Assembly (NCBI RefSeq): GCF_007997005.1
Contig: NZ_VOSL01000047.1
Span: 1-52,344, forward strand
Source: Lujinxingia vulgaris
Lineage (GTDB): Bacteria > Myxococcota_A > Bradymonadia > Bradymonadales > Bradymonadaceae
DNA length: 52,344 nucleotides
Direction: 5' to 3'
Part shown: in pieces, positions 43,362 through 51,839 of the stretch
How positions within the stretch are numbered: position 1 is the stretch's first letter
Layout: the number at the start of each line of letters is the position of its first letter
Translations under genes and position numbers: made by a program
Notes under the pieces: generated by a model
What the model saw: the letters and a program-made list of their open reading frames with translations, nothing else
What the model was told of the DNA's origin: nothing
Database searches by the model: none

Positions 43362-43970
43362 ATGTCTGAAGGACGCGACAGAATCCTCAAAGCCGCCGAA
43401 GACCTCTTCGGCACCTACGGCTTCGACCGCATCAGCGTGCGCGACATCGCCGAGCGCGCCGAGGTCAACAAAGCGCTGATCTTCTACCACTTCAACAGCA
43501 AAGATGAGCTCTTCGAGACCGTCCTCCTCCACTACTTCGAGAGCCACACCGAAGCCCTGCGCGACGCCTGGGAGGCCACCGGCACGTTACGAGATCGCGT
43601 CCACAACATGATCGACGGCTACGTCGACTTCATCGTCGAGCACCGCAACTGGCCCAAACTTGTCCAGCACGTCGCCGCCACCGAACACAGTGAACACATC
43701 CCCACGGTGCGACGGGGATTAACCCCGATGATCGCCTGGGCGAACGAGACGTTTGGGGAGATCGCGCCCGATGAGGGGCCCCTCTCCGTACGCAACCTCT
43801 TTGAAACCGTCGCCGGCTCCGTCCTTCACCACTTCACCTACGCCTCGGTGCTCGCCCCGATGTGGCAGGACAAGCCCCTGGCCGAAGAACACATCGCCGA
43901 GCGACGCGCCCACCTTCACTGGCTCGTCGACGTTCTCCTCGACGCCGTCGAATCCCGCGCCCACCTCTGA
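43362..43970 (+). CDS. TetR/AcrR-family transcriptional regulator
   Basis: A 202-residue regulator. The N-terminal helix-turn-helix is clear (ILKAAEDLFGTYGFDRISV, then RDIAERAEVNKALIFYHFN with the family YxHF). The C-terminal helical ligand-binding part carries several Trp and His residues. TetR proteins repress by binding short palindromes and release on binding a small ligand. A fitting palindrome lies at 45449-45464 in the next divergent promoter region, making the monooxygenase and transporter genes its likely targets (inference). The gene is convergent with the monooxygenase gene, with only 14 nt between stops. The ATG has GTGGAG about 6 nt upstream. Confidence 0.93.
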   Translation: MSEGRDRILKAAEDLFGTYGFDRISVRDIAERAEVNKALIFYHFNSKDELFETVLLHYFESHTEALRDAWEATGTLRDRVHNMIDGYVDFIVEHRNWPKLVQHVAATEHSEHIPTVRRGLTPMIAWANETFGEIAPDEGPLSVRNLFETVAGSVLHHFTYASVLAPMWQDKPLAEEHIAERRAHLHWLVDVLLDAVESRAHL

Positions 43971-43984
43971 GCCCCCCCCGGCCC

Positions 43985-45403
43985 TCAGTCGCGCCGCCCC
44001 AGCGGCGAGTCAAACCACCCGATGAGCTCCTGCATCCGCTCGCGGTACACCGCGTTTCGCACGTAGTAGGCCATCCGCTCGAACTTCGAAAAATCCACCC
44101 CGCCGCTGGTATCCGGCCCCGGCCCCTTCTTCAGCTTGCGAAACGCCTCCGCCCTGCGCGGGTCTTCGCGACGCGCCACCAGAAAGCGCGCCACCGCCTC
44201 GGCCTGCCAGTCTCGGATCTGCCAGCCGCCGCCGTCGCTCTCAATCAGCCCCATCACAAAGATATCATCCTCCTCCGGATGGAAGATGTTCAGGTAGAGC
44301 TGCGGCGCCTTCCCGCCTCGCCAGGGCAGATACTTCGTATCCAGGAAGGGAAACGTCAGCTTATAGCCGGTGGCCATCACCACCACGTCGTACTCCCCCT
44401 GGCTCCCGTCCACAAAATGCACCGTCTTGCCCTCAAAACGCGAGACGTTGCTGCGCACTCTCACGTCCCCATGCCCCAGATGGTAGAGCAGCTGCGAGTT
44501 CACAATGGGGTGACTCTCATACAACTTATGGTCCGGCTCCGGGATCCCGTACTTGCGCGGGTCCGGCGCGATCCGACGCAACAACAACGTGTCCACACGC
44601 TGCTTCAACCACATCGGCATCTTTAACTTGCCGCTGCCCGCCCCGAAATCCGCCGCTGGCACCCCCAGAATATACTTCGGCACGATGTGATAGCCCCGAC
44701 GCATCGACAGATCCACCGACGTCGCCTGGTGCACCGCGTCGATCGCGATATCACACCCGCTGTTGCCCGCGCCCACAATCAACACCCGCTTCCCCTTAAA
44801 CACCTCCGAGGTGCGATAGTCGCAGGAGTGGAACATCTCCCCCTCAAACTCACCCTCAAACTGCGGCCAGTTCGGATCGTTGAGGTGCCCGTTGGCGATG
44901 CACACCGCGTCGTACAAAAACGCCTCCCCCGTATCCAGCGTCACACGCCAGCCCTCCCCCTGACGCTCCACCTCCTCCACACTCGCCCCGAAGCGGATCC
45001 GCTCATAGAGCCCGAACTCCTGCGCGAAATCCCGAAAGTACTTCAGAATCGTGCGATGACACGGGTAATCCGCCACCTCTTCCCCCAGCGGAAAGTCATC
45101 GAACTGCGTCGACTTCTTCGAGGAGATCAGATGCGCCGACTCGTACATATTGCTGTACTCCGAGTCGATGTCCCACACCCCGCCCACATCATCCGAACGC
45201 TCAAACTGATCGTAGAGCACGCCGTTACGCGCCAGCGCGCGCGCCGTCGCCAGACCCGCGGGCCCCGCGCCGATCACACACACACGCTGCCCTCGGTCCA
45301 CAACCTCACCCTTCGTACCCTGAGGCAAGTCCGCAGCGATCGCCGCACCCTTTGCAACCTTCGTTTCCACGACGTCCTTTACCTTCAAGCCCGGCTCACT
45401 CAT
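43985..45403 (-). CDS. Flavin-containing monooxygenase (FMO/BVMO-like)
   Basis: A 472-residue flavoprotein. The FAD-binding motif GAGPAGLATARAL is near residue 45, and the NADPH-binding motif VGAGNSGCDIAI near 200. The FMO-type fingerprint between them reads GEMFHSCDYRTSEVFKGKR, and MATGYKLTFPF follows later. It should insert oxygen into a heteroatom or ketone of a small substrate with NADPH. The ATG at 45403 is preferred to one at 45407-45409 because GAGGG lies six nt before it. It is divergent from the BASS transporter gene, with a TetR-like palindrome between. Confidence 0.92.
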   Translation of the reverse strand: MSEPGLKVKDVVETKVAKGAAIAADLPQGTKGEVVDRGQRVCVIGAGPAGLATARALARNGVLYDQFERSDDVGGVWDIDSEYSNMYESAHLISSKKSTQFDDFPLGEEVADYPCHRTILKYFRDFAQEFGLYERIRFGASVEEVERQGEGWRVTLDTGEAFLYDAVCIANGHLNDPNWPQFEGEFEGEMFHSCDYRTSEVFKGKRVLIVGAGNSGCDIAIDAVHQATSVDLSMRRGYHIVPKYILGVPAADFGAGSGKLKMPMWLKQRVDTLLLRRIAPDPRKYGIPEPDHKLYESHPIVNSQLLYHLGHGDVRVRSNVSRFEGKTVHFVDGSQGEYDVVVMATGYKLTFPFLDTKYLPWRGGKAPQLYLNIFHPEEDDIFVMGLIESDGGGWQIRDWQAEAVARFLVARREDPRRAEAFRKLKKGPGPDTSGGVDFSKFERMAYYVRNAVYRERMQELIGWFDSPLGRRD

Positions 45404-45448
45404 GATCATCCCTCACGTTGACGGATTTCGCTTCGGTCCGATAAAACA

Positions 45449-45464
45449 CTAACCGAACGGTCAG
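45449..45464. promoter_or_regulatory. Candidate TetR-family operator in a divergent promoter region
   Basis: CTAACCGAACGGTCAG is a 7-2-7 imperfect palindrome with six of seven pairs matching and the core ACCG-AA-CGGT typical of TetR/AcrR operators. It lies 46 nt from the monooxygenase start and 40 nt from the transporter start, placed to control both. The TetR gene itself is 1.5 kb away. A TAAAAC sequence lies just to its left. Confidence 0.6.
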
Positions 45465-45503
45465 ATGCGTCAAGCCCCCTACAGCGCCGTGAGGCAACCT
45501 GAC

Positions 45504-46418
45504 ATGCGCGAGAGCATCGACGCCATCGAGCTCAACTTCGATCCCTCCAGCCTGATGGCCCTCAACGTCATCCTGGGGCTGATCATGTTCGGCATCGCGC
45601 TCTCCCTGCGCGTCGACGACTTCCGCTACGTCCTCAAACACCCCCGCGCGCCCCTCGTCGGCATGCTCGCCCAGTTCGGCCTGCTGCCCGCGGCCACCTG
45701 GGGCCTGACCCGCCTCCTTGATCTTCCAGCCTCCGTCTCGCTGGGCATGATCCTCGTGGCGTCCTGCCCCGGCGGAAACATCTCCAACTTCATCGCCCAC
45801 CTCTCCCGGGCCAACACCGCCCTCTCCATCTCGGTGACCGCCCTCTCCACCACCGCCGCGATGATCTTCACCCCCCTCAACGTCGCGTTCTGGGGCTCCC
45901 GATCCGCCGACACCCGCGCCATCCTCACCGAGTTCAGCCTCCAGCCCCTCGACATGCTCCTCAATGTCTTCATCCTCCTGGGGCTGCCCCTGACCCTGGG
46001 CATGCTCCTGCGCCACTACGCCCCCTCCATCGCCGACAAAGCCGAGCGCCCCTTTAAAGTCCTCTCTATCCTGCTCTTCGCTCTGCTCATCATCGTGGCC
46101 TTCCGCTCCAACATGAGCGCCTTCATCGCCGTCATCGGCATCATCTTCATCCCCGTCGCCCTCCACAACGCCACCGCCTGGATCGTGGGCTACGCCGCCG
46201 GCCGCGTCGCCGGCCTCCCCTTAGAAGACACCCGGGCGCTCGCCATCGAGGTCGCCATTCAGAACTCCGGCCTGGGCCTGGTGCTCATCTTCGCCTTCTT
46301 CGGCGGCCTGGGCGGCATGGCCGTCATCGCCGGCTGGTGGGGCATCTGGCATATTATCGCCGGCCTCTTCATGGCCGCCCTCTGGTCGCGCCCCCAGAGC
46401 CCCCGTGCCGCATCCTGA
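45504..46418 (+). CDS. Bile acid:sodium symporter-family (BASS) transporter
   Basis: A 304-residue membrane protein with about nine to ten hydrophobic helices. BASS signatures are SCPGGNISNFIAHLSRANTA (sodium-site region), the crossover region IEVAIQNSGLGLVLI, and NVILGLIMFGIALSLRVDDF at the N-terminus. Family members import bile acids, pantoate, pyruvate or other organic anions with Na+. The ATG at 45504 has GAGG upstream, and an earlier in-frame start would overlap the palindrome. The double-SDR fusion follows 60 nt downstream. Substrate assignment from context (steroid-like or lipid-like) is inference. Confidence 0.9.
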   Translation: MRESIDAIELNFDPSSLMALNVILGLIMFGIALSLRVDDFRYVLKHPRAPLVGMLAQFGLLPAATWGLTRLLDLPASVSLGMILVASCPGGNISNFIAHLSRANTALSISVTALSTTAAMIFTPLNVAFWGSRSADTRAILTEFSLQPLDMLLNVFILLGLPLTLGMLLRHYAPSIADKAERPFKVLSILLFALLIIVAFRSNMSAFIAVIGIIFIPVALHNATAWIVGYAAGRVAGLPLEDTRALAIEVAIQNSGLGLVLIFAFFGGLGGMAVIAGWWGIWHIIAGLFMAALWSRPQSPRAAS

Positions 46419-46478
46419 ACCTCGCTTCCTTTCATCCCCTCACGATGCCCCGCTTCCTTTCCCCTTCACGACGTTGAG

Positions 46479-48239
46479 ATGGCTGTCCCTATGGCAAAGT
46501 CCAAGAAGAACTCCTCTGCAAACGCCACCATCCTCATCACCGGCGCGGCCGGTTTTGTCGGCGACGCCCTGCTGCGCGCGCTCCTCGACGACACCGCAGC
46601 CTCTCGCACGATCGTCGCCACCGACATCCGCCCCCTGGCCGAGGATCTTCCCGATGAGGCGCGCCTCATCCGCGCTGACCTCGACATCCGCGACGCCAAC
46701 GCCGTCGACACCCTCATCGCCCGACATCAACCCGCCATCGTCGTGCACCTCGCTGCCATCGTCACCCCTCCCCCCGGCGACACCCGCAAGCTCCAATACG
46801 AGGTCGATGTCATCGGCACCCGCAACGTCGTCAGCGCCTGCGCAAAGCACGGCGTCAAACAGCTGATCTACACCTCCAGCGGCGCCGCCTACGGCTACCA
46901 CCCCGACAACCCGCCCTCACTCAAAGAGAGCGACCCGGTCCGCGGCAACGAGGTCTTCGCCTACGCCCACCACAAGCGCATGGTCGAAGACGATCTCGAG
47001 CGCGCGCGTCAGGACTTCCCCCACCTGGGCCAGCTGATCTTCCGCGTCTCCACCGTGCTCGGCCCTCAGACCGACAACCAGATCACCGGACTCTTCGAGC
47101 AGCCCGTCGTCCCGGGCATCCGCGGCGCCGACTCCCCCTTCTGCATCGTCGCCGACTTCGACGTCGTCGACGCCATCCGCCACGGCATCAACACCGGCAA
47201 GACCGGCATCTACAACCTCACCGGCGACGGCGTCCTCTCCCTCGCTGAGATCGCCCGGCGCATGAACAACCGCTACCTCCCCCTGCCCGAGTCCCTGGTA
47301 CGCACCGCCCTGGCGGCGCTCTCCAGCCGCGGCATCGGGCCCTACGGGCCCGAGCAGGTTCTCTTTATCAAGCACCGCCCCGTCCTCGACAACACCGCCC
47401 TCAAACGCGACTTCGGCTTCACCCCCGCGCTGACCACCGACGAAGCCTTTGAGCGCTACCGCAAAGCCCGCACCCTCGATGGACCGGCCACCGTGCTCAT
47501 CACCGGCGCCGGCGGCGGATTGGGATTTGAGCTCGCCCGCGCCCACGCCCGCCGCGGCGACCGCCTCGCGCTGCTCGAGCGCGACCCGGCCGCGTTGGAG
47601 CGCACCTTTATGATGGTCCGCGCATCAGGCGCTCAGGCCCTGGCCATCAACGCCGACCTGCGCGATCCCGCCGATTGCCAGCGCGCCATCGCGCAGACCT
47701 CCGAAGCTTTCGGCGGCATCGACCTCCTCTACAACAACGCCGCCATCCCCTCCCGCGCGCTCTTCGCAGACACCACCAGCGCCCGCATCGAAGAGGTCAT
47801 CGACGTCAACCTCATGGGTGCGGTACGCATCACCGAGGCTGCGCTGCCCTATCTTACGCGCTCAAAAGGCCGCATCTGCGCCATCTCCAGCGTCGCCGGC
47901 TTCGCGCCCCTGACCGGACGCACCGCCTACGCCGCCAGCAAACACGCGCTGCACGGCTTCTTCGACTCCCTGCGCACCGAGCTCGTCGACCAGGGCGTCT
48001 CCGTCACGCTGGCCTGCCCCGCGTACATCAAGACCGCCTTTCGCAAAGACGCCCGCGACAACGCCTCTGAGCTCAACCCCTCCGAGGTCGCCGACGCCAT
48101 CATCGACGCGACCATCCACCGCCGCCGCATCGCCCTCATCGGCGCCACCGCCCGCCAGGCCTACTGGCTGCACAAGTTCGCCCCGTCGATCTTCGAGCGA
48201 CTGATGCGCCGCAGCGTCAAAGACGAGTTCCCCACCTGA
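46479..48239 (+). CDS. Fusion of two SDR oxidoreductases (epimerase-like + classical SDR)
   Basis: A 586-residue protein with two complete Rossmann oxidoreductases. Residues ~15-325 are an extended SDR of the NAD-dependent epimerase / 3-beta-HSD type: GAAGFVGDALL loop, YTSSGAAYG, YAHHK as catalytic YxxxK. Residues ~335-586 are a classical SDR: GAGGGLGFELA, NNAA, SSVAG and YAASK. Both active sites look intact, so two successive redox steps on one substrate are possible. The C-terminus (LHKFAPSIFERLMRR) may be membrane-associated. ATG 46479 is given; ATG 46491 is an alternative, and neither has a strong ribosome-binding site. Confidence 0.92.
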   Translation: MAVPMAKSKKNSSANATILITGAAGFVGDALLRALLDDTAASRTIVATDIRPLAEDLPDEARLIRADLDIRDANAVDTLIARHQPAIVVHLAAIVTPPPGDTRKLQYEVDVIGTRNVVSACAKHGVKQLIYTSSGAAYGYHPDNPPSLKESDPVRGNEVFAYAHHKRMVEDDLERARQDFPHLGQLIFRVSTVLGPQTDNQITGLFEQPVVPGIRGADSPFCIVADFDVVDAIRHGINTGKTGIYNLTGDGVLSLAEIARRMNNRYLPLPESLVRTALAALSSRGIGPYGPEQVLFIKHRPVLDNTALKRDFGFTPALTTDEAFERYRKARTLDGPATVLITGAGGGLGFELARAHARRGDRLALLERDPAALERTFMMVRASGAQALAINADLRDPADCQRAIAQTSEAFGGIDLLYNNAAIPSRALFADTTSARIEEVIDVNLMGAVRITEAALPYLTRSKGRICAISSVAGFAPLTGRTAYAASKHALHGFFDSLRTELVDQGVSVTLACPAYIKTAFRKDARDNASELNPSEVADAIIDATIHRRRIALIGATARQAYWLHKFAPSIFERLMRRSVKDEFPT

Positions 48240-48282
48240 ATCACCCTCAACAACCCTCCCCCCAAACGAGCTGTAAATCGCT

Positions 48283-49308
48283 ATGAGCCCCCCCCTCAAC
48301 ATCCCCCATCGTCGCCTTGGAAAAACCGGCCTCACCGTCTCCCGCATCTGCCTGGGCACGATGATGTTTGCCGATCGCACCGACCTCAATGAGGCTCGCA
48401 ACATCGCCGACCTCTGCCTGGAGCGCGGCGTCTTCTTCTGGGACACCGCCGACATGTACAGCCGCGGCGGCTCCGAGACGATGGTCGGCCAGCTGATGGC
48501 CGGCCGCCGCGACCAGATCGTGCTCGCCACCAAAGCCTGCCGCCCCATGAGCGAGCTGCCCAACGACCGCGGCCTCTCCGCGCGTCACCTCATCAAAGCC
48601 TGCGAAGACTCCCTGCGGCGGCTCAACACCGACTACATCGACATCTTCTACCTCCACTTCACCGACCCCCACACTCGCCCCGAAGAGACCCTGCGCGCGC
48701 TCGAAGACCTCACCCGCAGCGGCAAGATCCGCTACAGCGGCGTCTCCAACCACCAGGCCTGGGAGATCGCCGACCGCATCGGCATCGCCCGCGCCCACGG
48801 CTGGCAACCGGTCGACGTCGTCCAGCCCCTCTACAACATCCTCAACCGCGACATCGAGCGCGAGCTCATCCCCATGGCTCAGAACTACGGCATGGGCGTG
48901 GTCACCTACTCCTCGCTGGCCCGCGGCGTGCTCACCGGCAAGTACCGCTGGGACGCTCCCGCCCCCGAAGGCTCTCGCCTGGCCCGCGGTGACGTGCGCA
49001 TGCGTCAGGCCGAGTGGCGCGAAGACTCCCTCCACGTCGTCGACAAACTCCGCCCCCTGGCAGACGCCCGCAACATCCCCTTAAGCCAGCTCGCCACCGC
49101 CTGGACGCTGGCCAACCCACTGGTCGACTCCGTCATCATCGGACCGCGCACCCTGGCCCAGGCCGAAGACGCCCTTCAAAGCGCTGGCCTCACCTGGGAC
49201 GACGAGCTGGAAGACGCCATCGACGCCCTCGCCCCACCCGGCACCCACGCCGGCCGCCACATCCCCGACCAGGACGTCTTCCCGCTGCGCGGTCGCCCCC
49301 GCACATGA
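48283..49308 (+). CDS. Aldo/keto reductase
   Basis: A 341-residue (beta/alpha)8 NADPH-dependent reductase. The N-terminal motif RRLGKTGLTVSRICLGTM and the catalytic tetrad are visible: Asp and Tyr in FFWDTADMYS, Lys in VLATKAC, and His in DIFYLHFTDPH. The cofactor region near the C-terminus reads NPLVDSVIIGPRTLAQAEDAL. It lies 43 nt after the double-SDR gene on the same strand and is probably in the same transcript, supporting a shared carbonyl/alcohol redox pathway. The ribosome-binding site is weak. The convergent TPR gene ends 15 nt later. Confidence 0.94.
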   Translation: MSPPLNIPHRRLGKTGLTVSRICLGTMMFADRTDLNEARNIADLCLERGVFFWDTADMYSRGGSETMVGQLMAGRRDQIVLATKACRPMSELPNDRGLSARHLIKACEDSLRRLNTDYIDIFYLHFTDPHTRPEETLRALEDLTRSGKIRYSGVSNHQAWEIADRIGIARAHGWQPVDVVQPLYNILNRDIERELIPMAQNYGMGVVTYSSLARGVLTGKYRWDAPAPEGSRLARGDVRMRQAEWREDSLHVVDKLRPLADARNIPLSQLATAWTLANPLVDSVIIGPRTLAQAEDALQSAGLTWDDELEDAIDALAPPGTHAGRHIPDQDVFPLRGRPRT

Positions 49309-49323
49309 CGTCCCGGCGCTGCC

Positions 49324-50085
49324 TCAGTTCACGCTCAGGTACTGACGGCAGCGCTCCGCAAGATCATTGCGCGGCTGAATCTGTACGCAGCGGCGGAAGT
49401 GCTCCACAGCGCGCCCGTCGCCGCGTGCCTGCATCAACTTCCCCAGGTTGAAGTGCGGCTCCTGGTAGTTCTCCGGGCACTTCTCAATGGCCAGGCGGTA
49501 GTAGCGCGCCGCCTCACTCGCATTGCCCATCGCCTCATACACCAACCCCTGGTTGTTATCCGCCAGACACATCTGCGGGGCGAGGAAGGCGGCCATCCGG
49601 AAGTGCTCCAGAGCCTCGGCGAGCCGACGCTGGTTGTAATAAGCCCACCCCAGGTTGTTATGCGCGAGCTCCGGCGTGGTGTAGAGCGTCTCATCGATCA
49701 GGACCAAAAACTCCCGCTCGGCGTCCTCCCACCGCTCCATCGCCAGATACACCGACCCCAGGTTATTGCGCGCAAAGTGGAAGCTCGGCTCCACCCGCAG
49801 AACCTCCTCAAAATGATTCACCGAGCGACGGTAGTCGCGCCTCCCCATGTAGATGATCCCCATCAGGTAATGCGCCTGAGCGTGGTCCGGGTTAATCTCC
49901 AGCGCGCGCGTCAGCTCCCGAATCGCGTGGGTCACCTCGTTGGACTGAAAGTAGCCGGCGCCCATCTCATAATGAAACTGAGCGCTCTTCTCGATCTGCT
50001 CCTCCTCCGACGGCCCCCCGGTCGCGCACCCCATCATCAGCAGCGCACCGACCCACATCACGACAAGCATCCCTCTTCGCCACAT
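49324..50085 (-). CDS. TPR lipoprotein resembling PilW/PilF/Tgl
   Basis: A 253-residue protein with a short signal peptide ending in MMGC (a slightly unusual lipobox) and about five to six TPR units, e.g. AIRELTRALEINPDHAQAHY and ALEHFRMAAFLAPQMCLADN. Layout and size match the pilotins PilF/PilW and myxobacterial Tgl, which help assemble the type IV pilus secretin at the outer membrane. Here it might serve a type IV or the Tad secretin, but it is 44 kb from the tad genes. The ATG at 50085 has GAGGG eight nt upstream; a TTG at 50100 is less likely. Confidence 0.87.
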   Translation of the reverse strand: MWRRGMLVVMWVGALLMMGCATGGPSEEEQIEKSAQFHYEMGAGYFQSNEVTHAIRELTRALEINPDHAQAHYLMGIIYMGRRDYRRSVNHFEEVLRVEPSFHFARNNLGSVYLAMERWEDAEREFLVLIDETLYTTPELAHNNLGWAYYNQRRLAEALEHFRMAAFLAPQMCLADNNQGLVYEAMGNASEAARYYRLAIEKCPENYQEPHFNLGKLMQARGDGRAVEHFRRCVQIQPRNDLAERCRQYLSVN

Positions 50086-50215
50086 ACCTGCTACCCTCAA
50101 GGCCTGGTCTCACACCTGCACCGTGGCACCCCATCGGCGCCCTCTCTGAGGTGCTGACGCTAACACGAGCCACGCGCGCCCCCAAATTTTCCTCACGCCG
50201 CCCCCCTGAGCCCTT

Positions 50216-51736
50216 ATGACCCTCTCCCACGCTGACCTCGCCCTGATCGTCGAAGAGCTCGCCACCCTGGCCATCCCCGGCGTCATCCAGAAAGTTTTTC
50301 CGGCTGGCCCGCGACAGCTCACCCTCCAGGTGCGCGTCCCCGGACAGACCCACCATATCTTTCTGAGCGCCGCCCCGGCCGACGCCCGCGCCCACCTCGT
50401 CGCAGAACGCCCCAGAGTCGAAGGCCGCCCCGAAGCCTTTGTGATGTTACTTCGCAAGTGGCTCCACGGCGCCTGGATTGAGGGCATCGACCTCGACCCG
50501 GCCGACCGCGTCCTCACCTTCCACCTCTCCGCAGTCGACCCGGACTGGGAGCCGCAGCCCGAAGACGACAAAGCCCCCCGCCGCGCTCTGCGCCTGATCG
50601 CCGAGCTCGTCGGACATCACCCCAACATCGTTCTCACCGAAGACGACACCGTCTTAGGCACCGCCCACGCCCGCACCTTAGGCGATCGTCCGCTACGCCC
50701 CTCCACGCCCTACCTCCCGCCCCCGGCACCTCCCGAGCTCGGCCCCCCACCCACCAACGAGCTCGCCGCGCTCCCCCCCGACGGCAGCCGCTCCGCCTTC
50801 ATCGATCATCACACACGCACCGCACGCAAGCGCGACGCGCGCGAGAGCCTCTTCACCACCCTCTCCCGCGATCTTCGCTCCCGCGCCAAAAGCCTGCGCC
50901 GGCGCGTCAAACATATCGAGCAGGACCTCCAGCGCATCGACGAGGCCGCCGACTTCAAGAAGTTCGGCGAGCTCTTGCAAAGCGCCTACGGCAAGGTGGA
51001 GCGAGGTGCCGCCGAGGTCCGTGTCCCCGACTACTACGTCGAAGGCATGCCCGAGATCACCATCGAGCTCGACCCCGCTCACGACCTCCAGTGGAACATC
51101 GACCGCTACTTCCACCAGTACCGCCGCTACAAAGAGGCCCGCGACGACGTCGAGACCCGCTACCTGGAGTCCGCCGACCTCCTCGAAGCCCTCGAAGAGG
51201 CCCGCCAGGGCCTTCAGGAGCTCGCCGACGCGGATCTCGATACCCTGACCGCCTTTAAGGAGAAGCTCCGCGGCGAGGGGCTCCTCAAAACCACCCACCG
51301 CCAACGCGCCGCGCGCAAAGCGCTCGCGCCGCGCCCTCCCTACCGCGAGTTTCGCTCCCGCCGCGGCGACATCATCCTGGTGGGTCGCGGCGCGCGTCAT
51401 AACGACGCGCTCACCACCCGCATCGCGCGCGGACGCGACCTCTGGCTGCACGCCCGCGACTGGGCCGGTGCCCACGTCGTGGTGCGCCGCGACCGCGGCG
51501 AAGACACCGACAGTGAGACCCTGCTCGACGCCGCCACACTCGCCGCCTACTTCTCCCGCGGCCGCGAAGACTCTCTGATCGACGTCACCTACACCGACGC
51601 CCGCCACGTCCGAAAACCCCGGGGCGCCGCTCCCGGCCTGGTCACCATCGCCGCCGGCTCCACCATCGCCGTCAGCATCGACGAGGAGCGCCTCCAGCGT
51701 CTGCTCGACAGCGAGATCGACGAGCACGCCGACTGA
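50216..51736 (+). CDS. rqcH: NFACT-family ribosome quality control protein RqcH
   Basis: A 506-residue RqcH/NEMF homologue that binds obstructed 50S subunits and recruits tRNA-Ala for C-terminal alanine tailing. The order is NFACT-N (~1-170), an HhH-like region, a central coiled coil (~215-390; LRRRVKHIEQDLQRIDEAAD) and NFACT-R (~385-490; REFRSRRGDIILVGRGARHN, then RGRDLWLHARDWAGAHVV). The Asp97-Arg98 pair required for tRNA binding in Bacillus RqcH is found at the same residue numbers. The start has no strong ribosome-binding site. It is divergent from the TPR gene, and an intrinsic terminator follows. Confidence 0.94.
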   Translation: MTLSHADLALIVEELATLAIPGVIQKVFPAGPRQLTLQVRVPGQTHHIFLSAAPADARAHLVAERPRVEGRPEAFVMLLRKWLHGAWIEGIDLDPADRVLTFHLSAVDPDWEPQPEDDKAPRRALRLIAELVGHHPNIVLTEDDTVLGTAHARTLGDRPLRPSTPYLPPPAPPELGPPPTNELAALPPDGSRSAFIDHHTRTARKRDARESLFTTLSRDLRSRAKSLRRRVKHIEQDLQRIDEAADFKKFGELLQSAYGKVERGAAEVRVPDYYVEGMPEITIELDPAHDLQWNIDRYFHQYRRYKEARDDVETRYLESADLLEALEEARQGLQELADADLDTLTAFKEKLRGEGLLKTTHRQRAARKALAPRPPYREFRSRRGDIILVGRGARHNDALTTRIARGRDLWLHARDWAGAHVVVRRDRGEDTDSETLLDAATLAAYFSRGREDSLIDVTYTDARHVRKPRGAAPGLVTIAAGSTIAVSIDEERLQRLLDSEIDEHAD

Positions 51737-51774
51737 CCCCACCCCCCACGCGTCACGCCAAACGCACACACGCA

Positions 51775-51808
51775 AAAAAGCCCGCGAGCTCTCACTCGCG
51801 GGCTTTTT
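51775..51808. terminator. Bidirectional intrinsic terminator
   Basis: A-run of five or six, stem GCCCGCGAG/CTCGCGGGC around a 6-nt loop, and T-run of five (51804-51808). It serves both rqcH on the plus strand and the convergent AgmX/PglI-type gene on the minus strand. Confidence 0.93.
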
Positions 51809-51839
51809 CAATCATGACGCCTGGACCAAAGCGCGTCGC

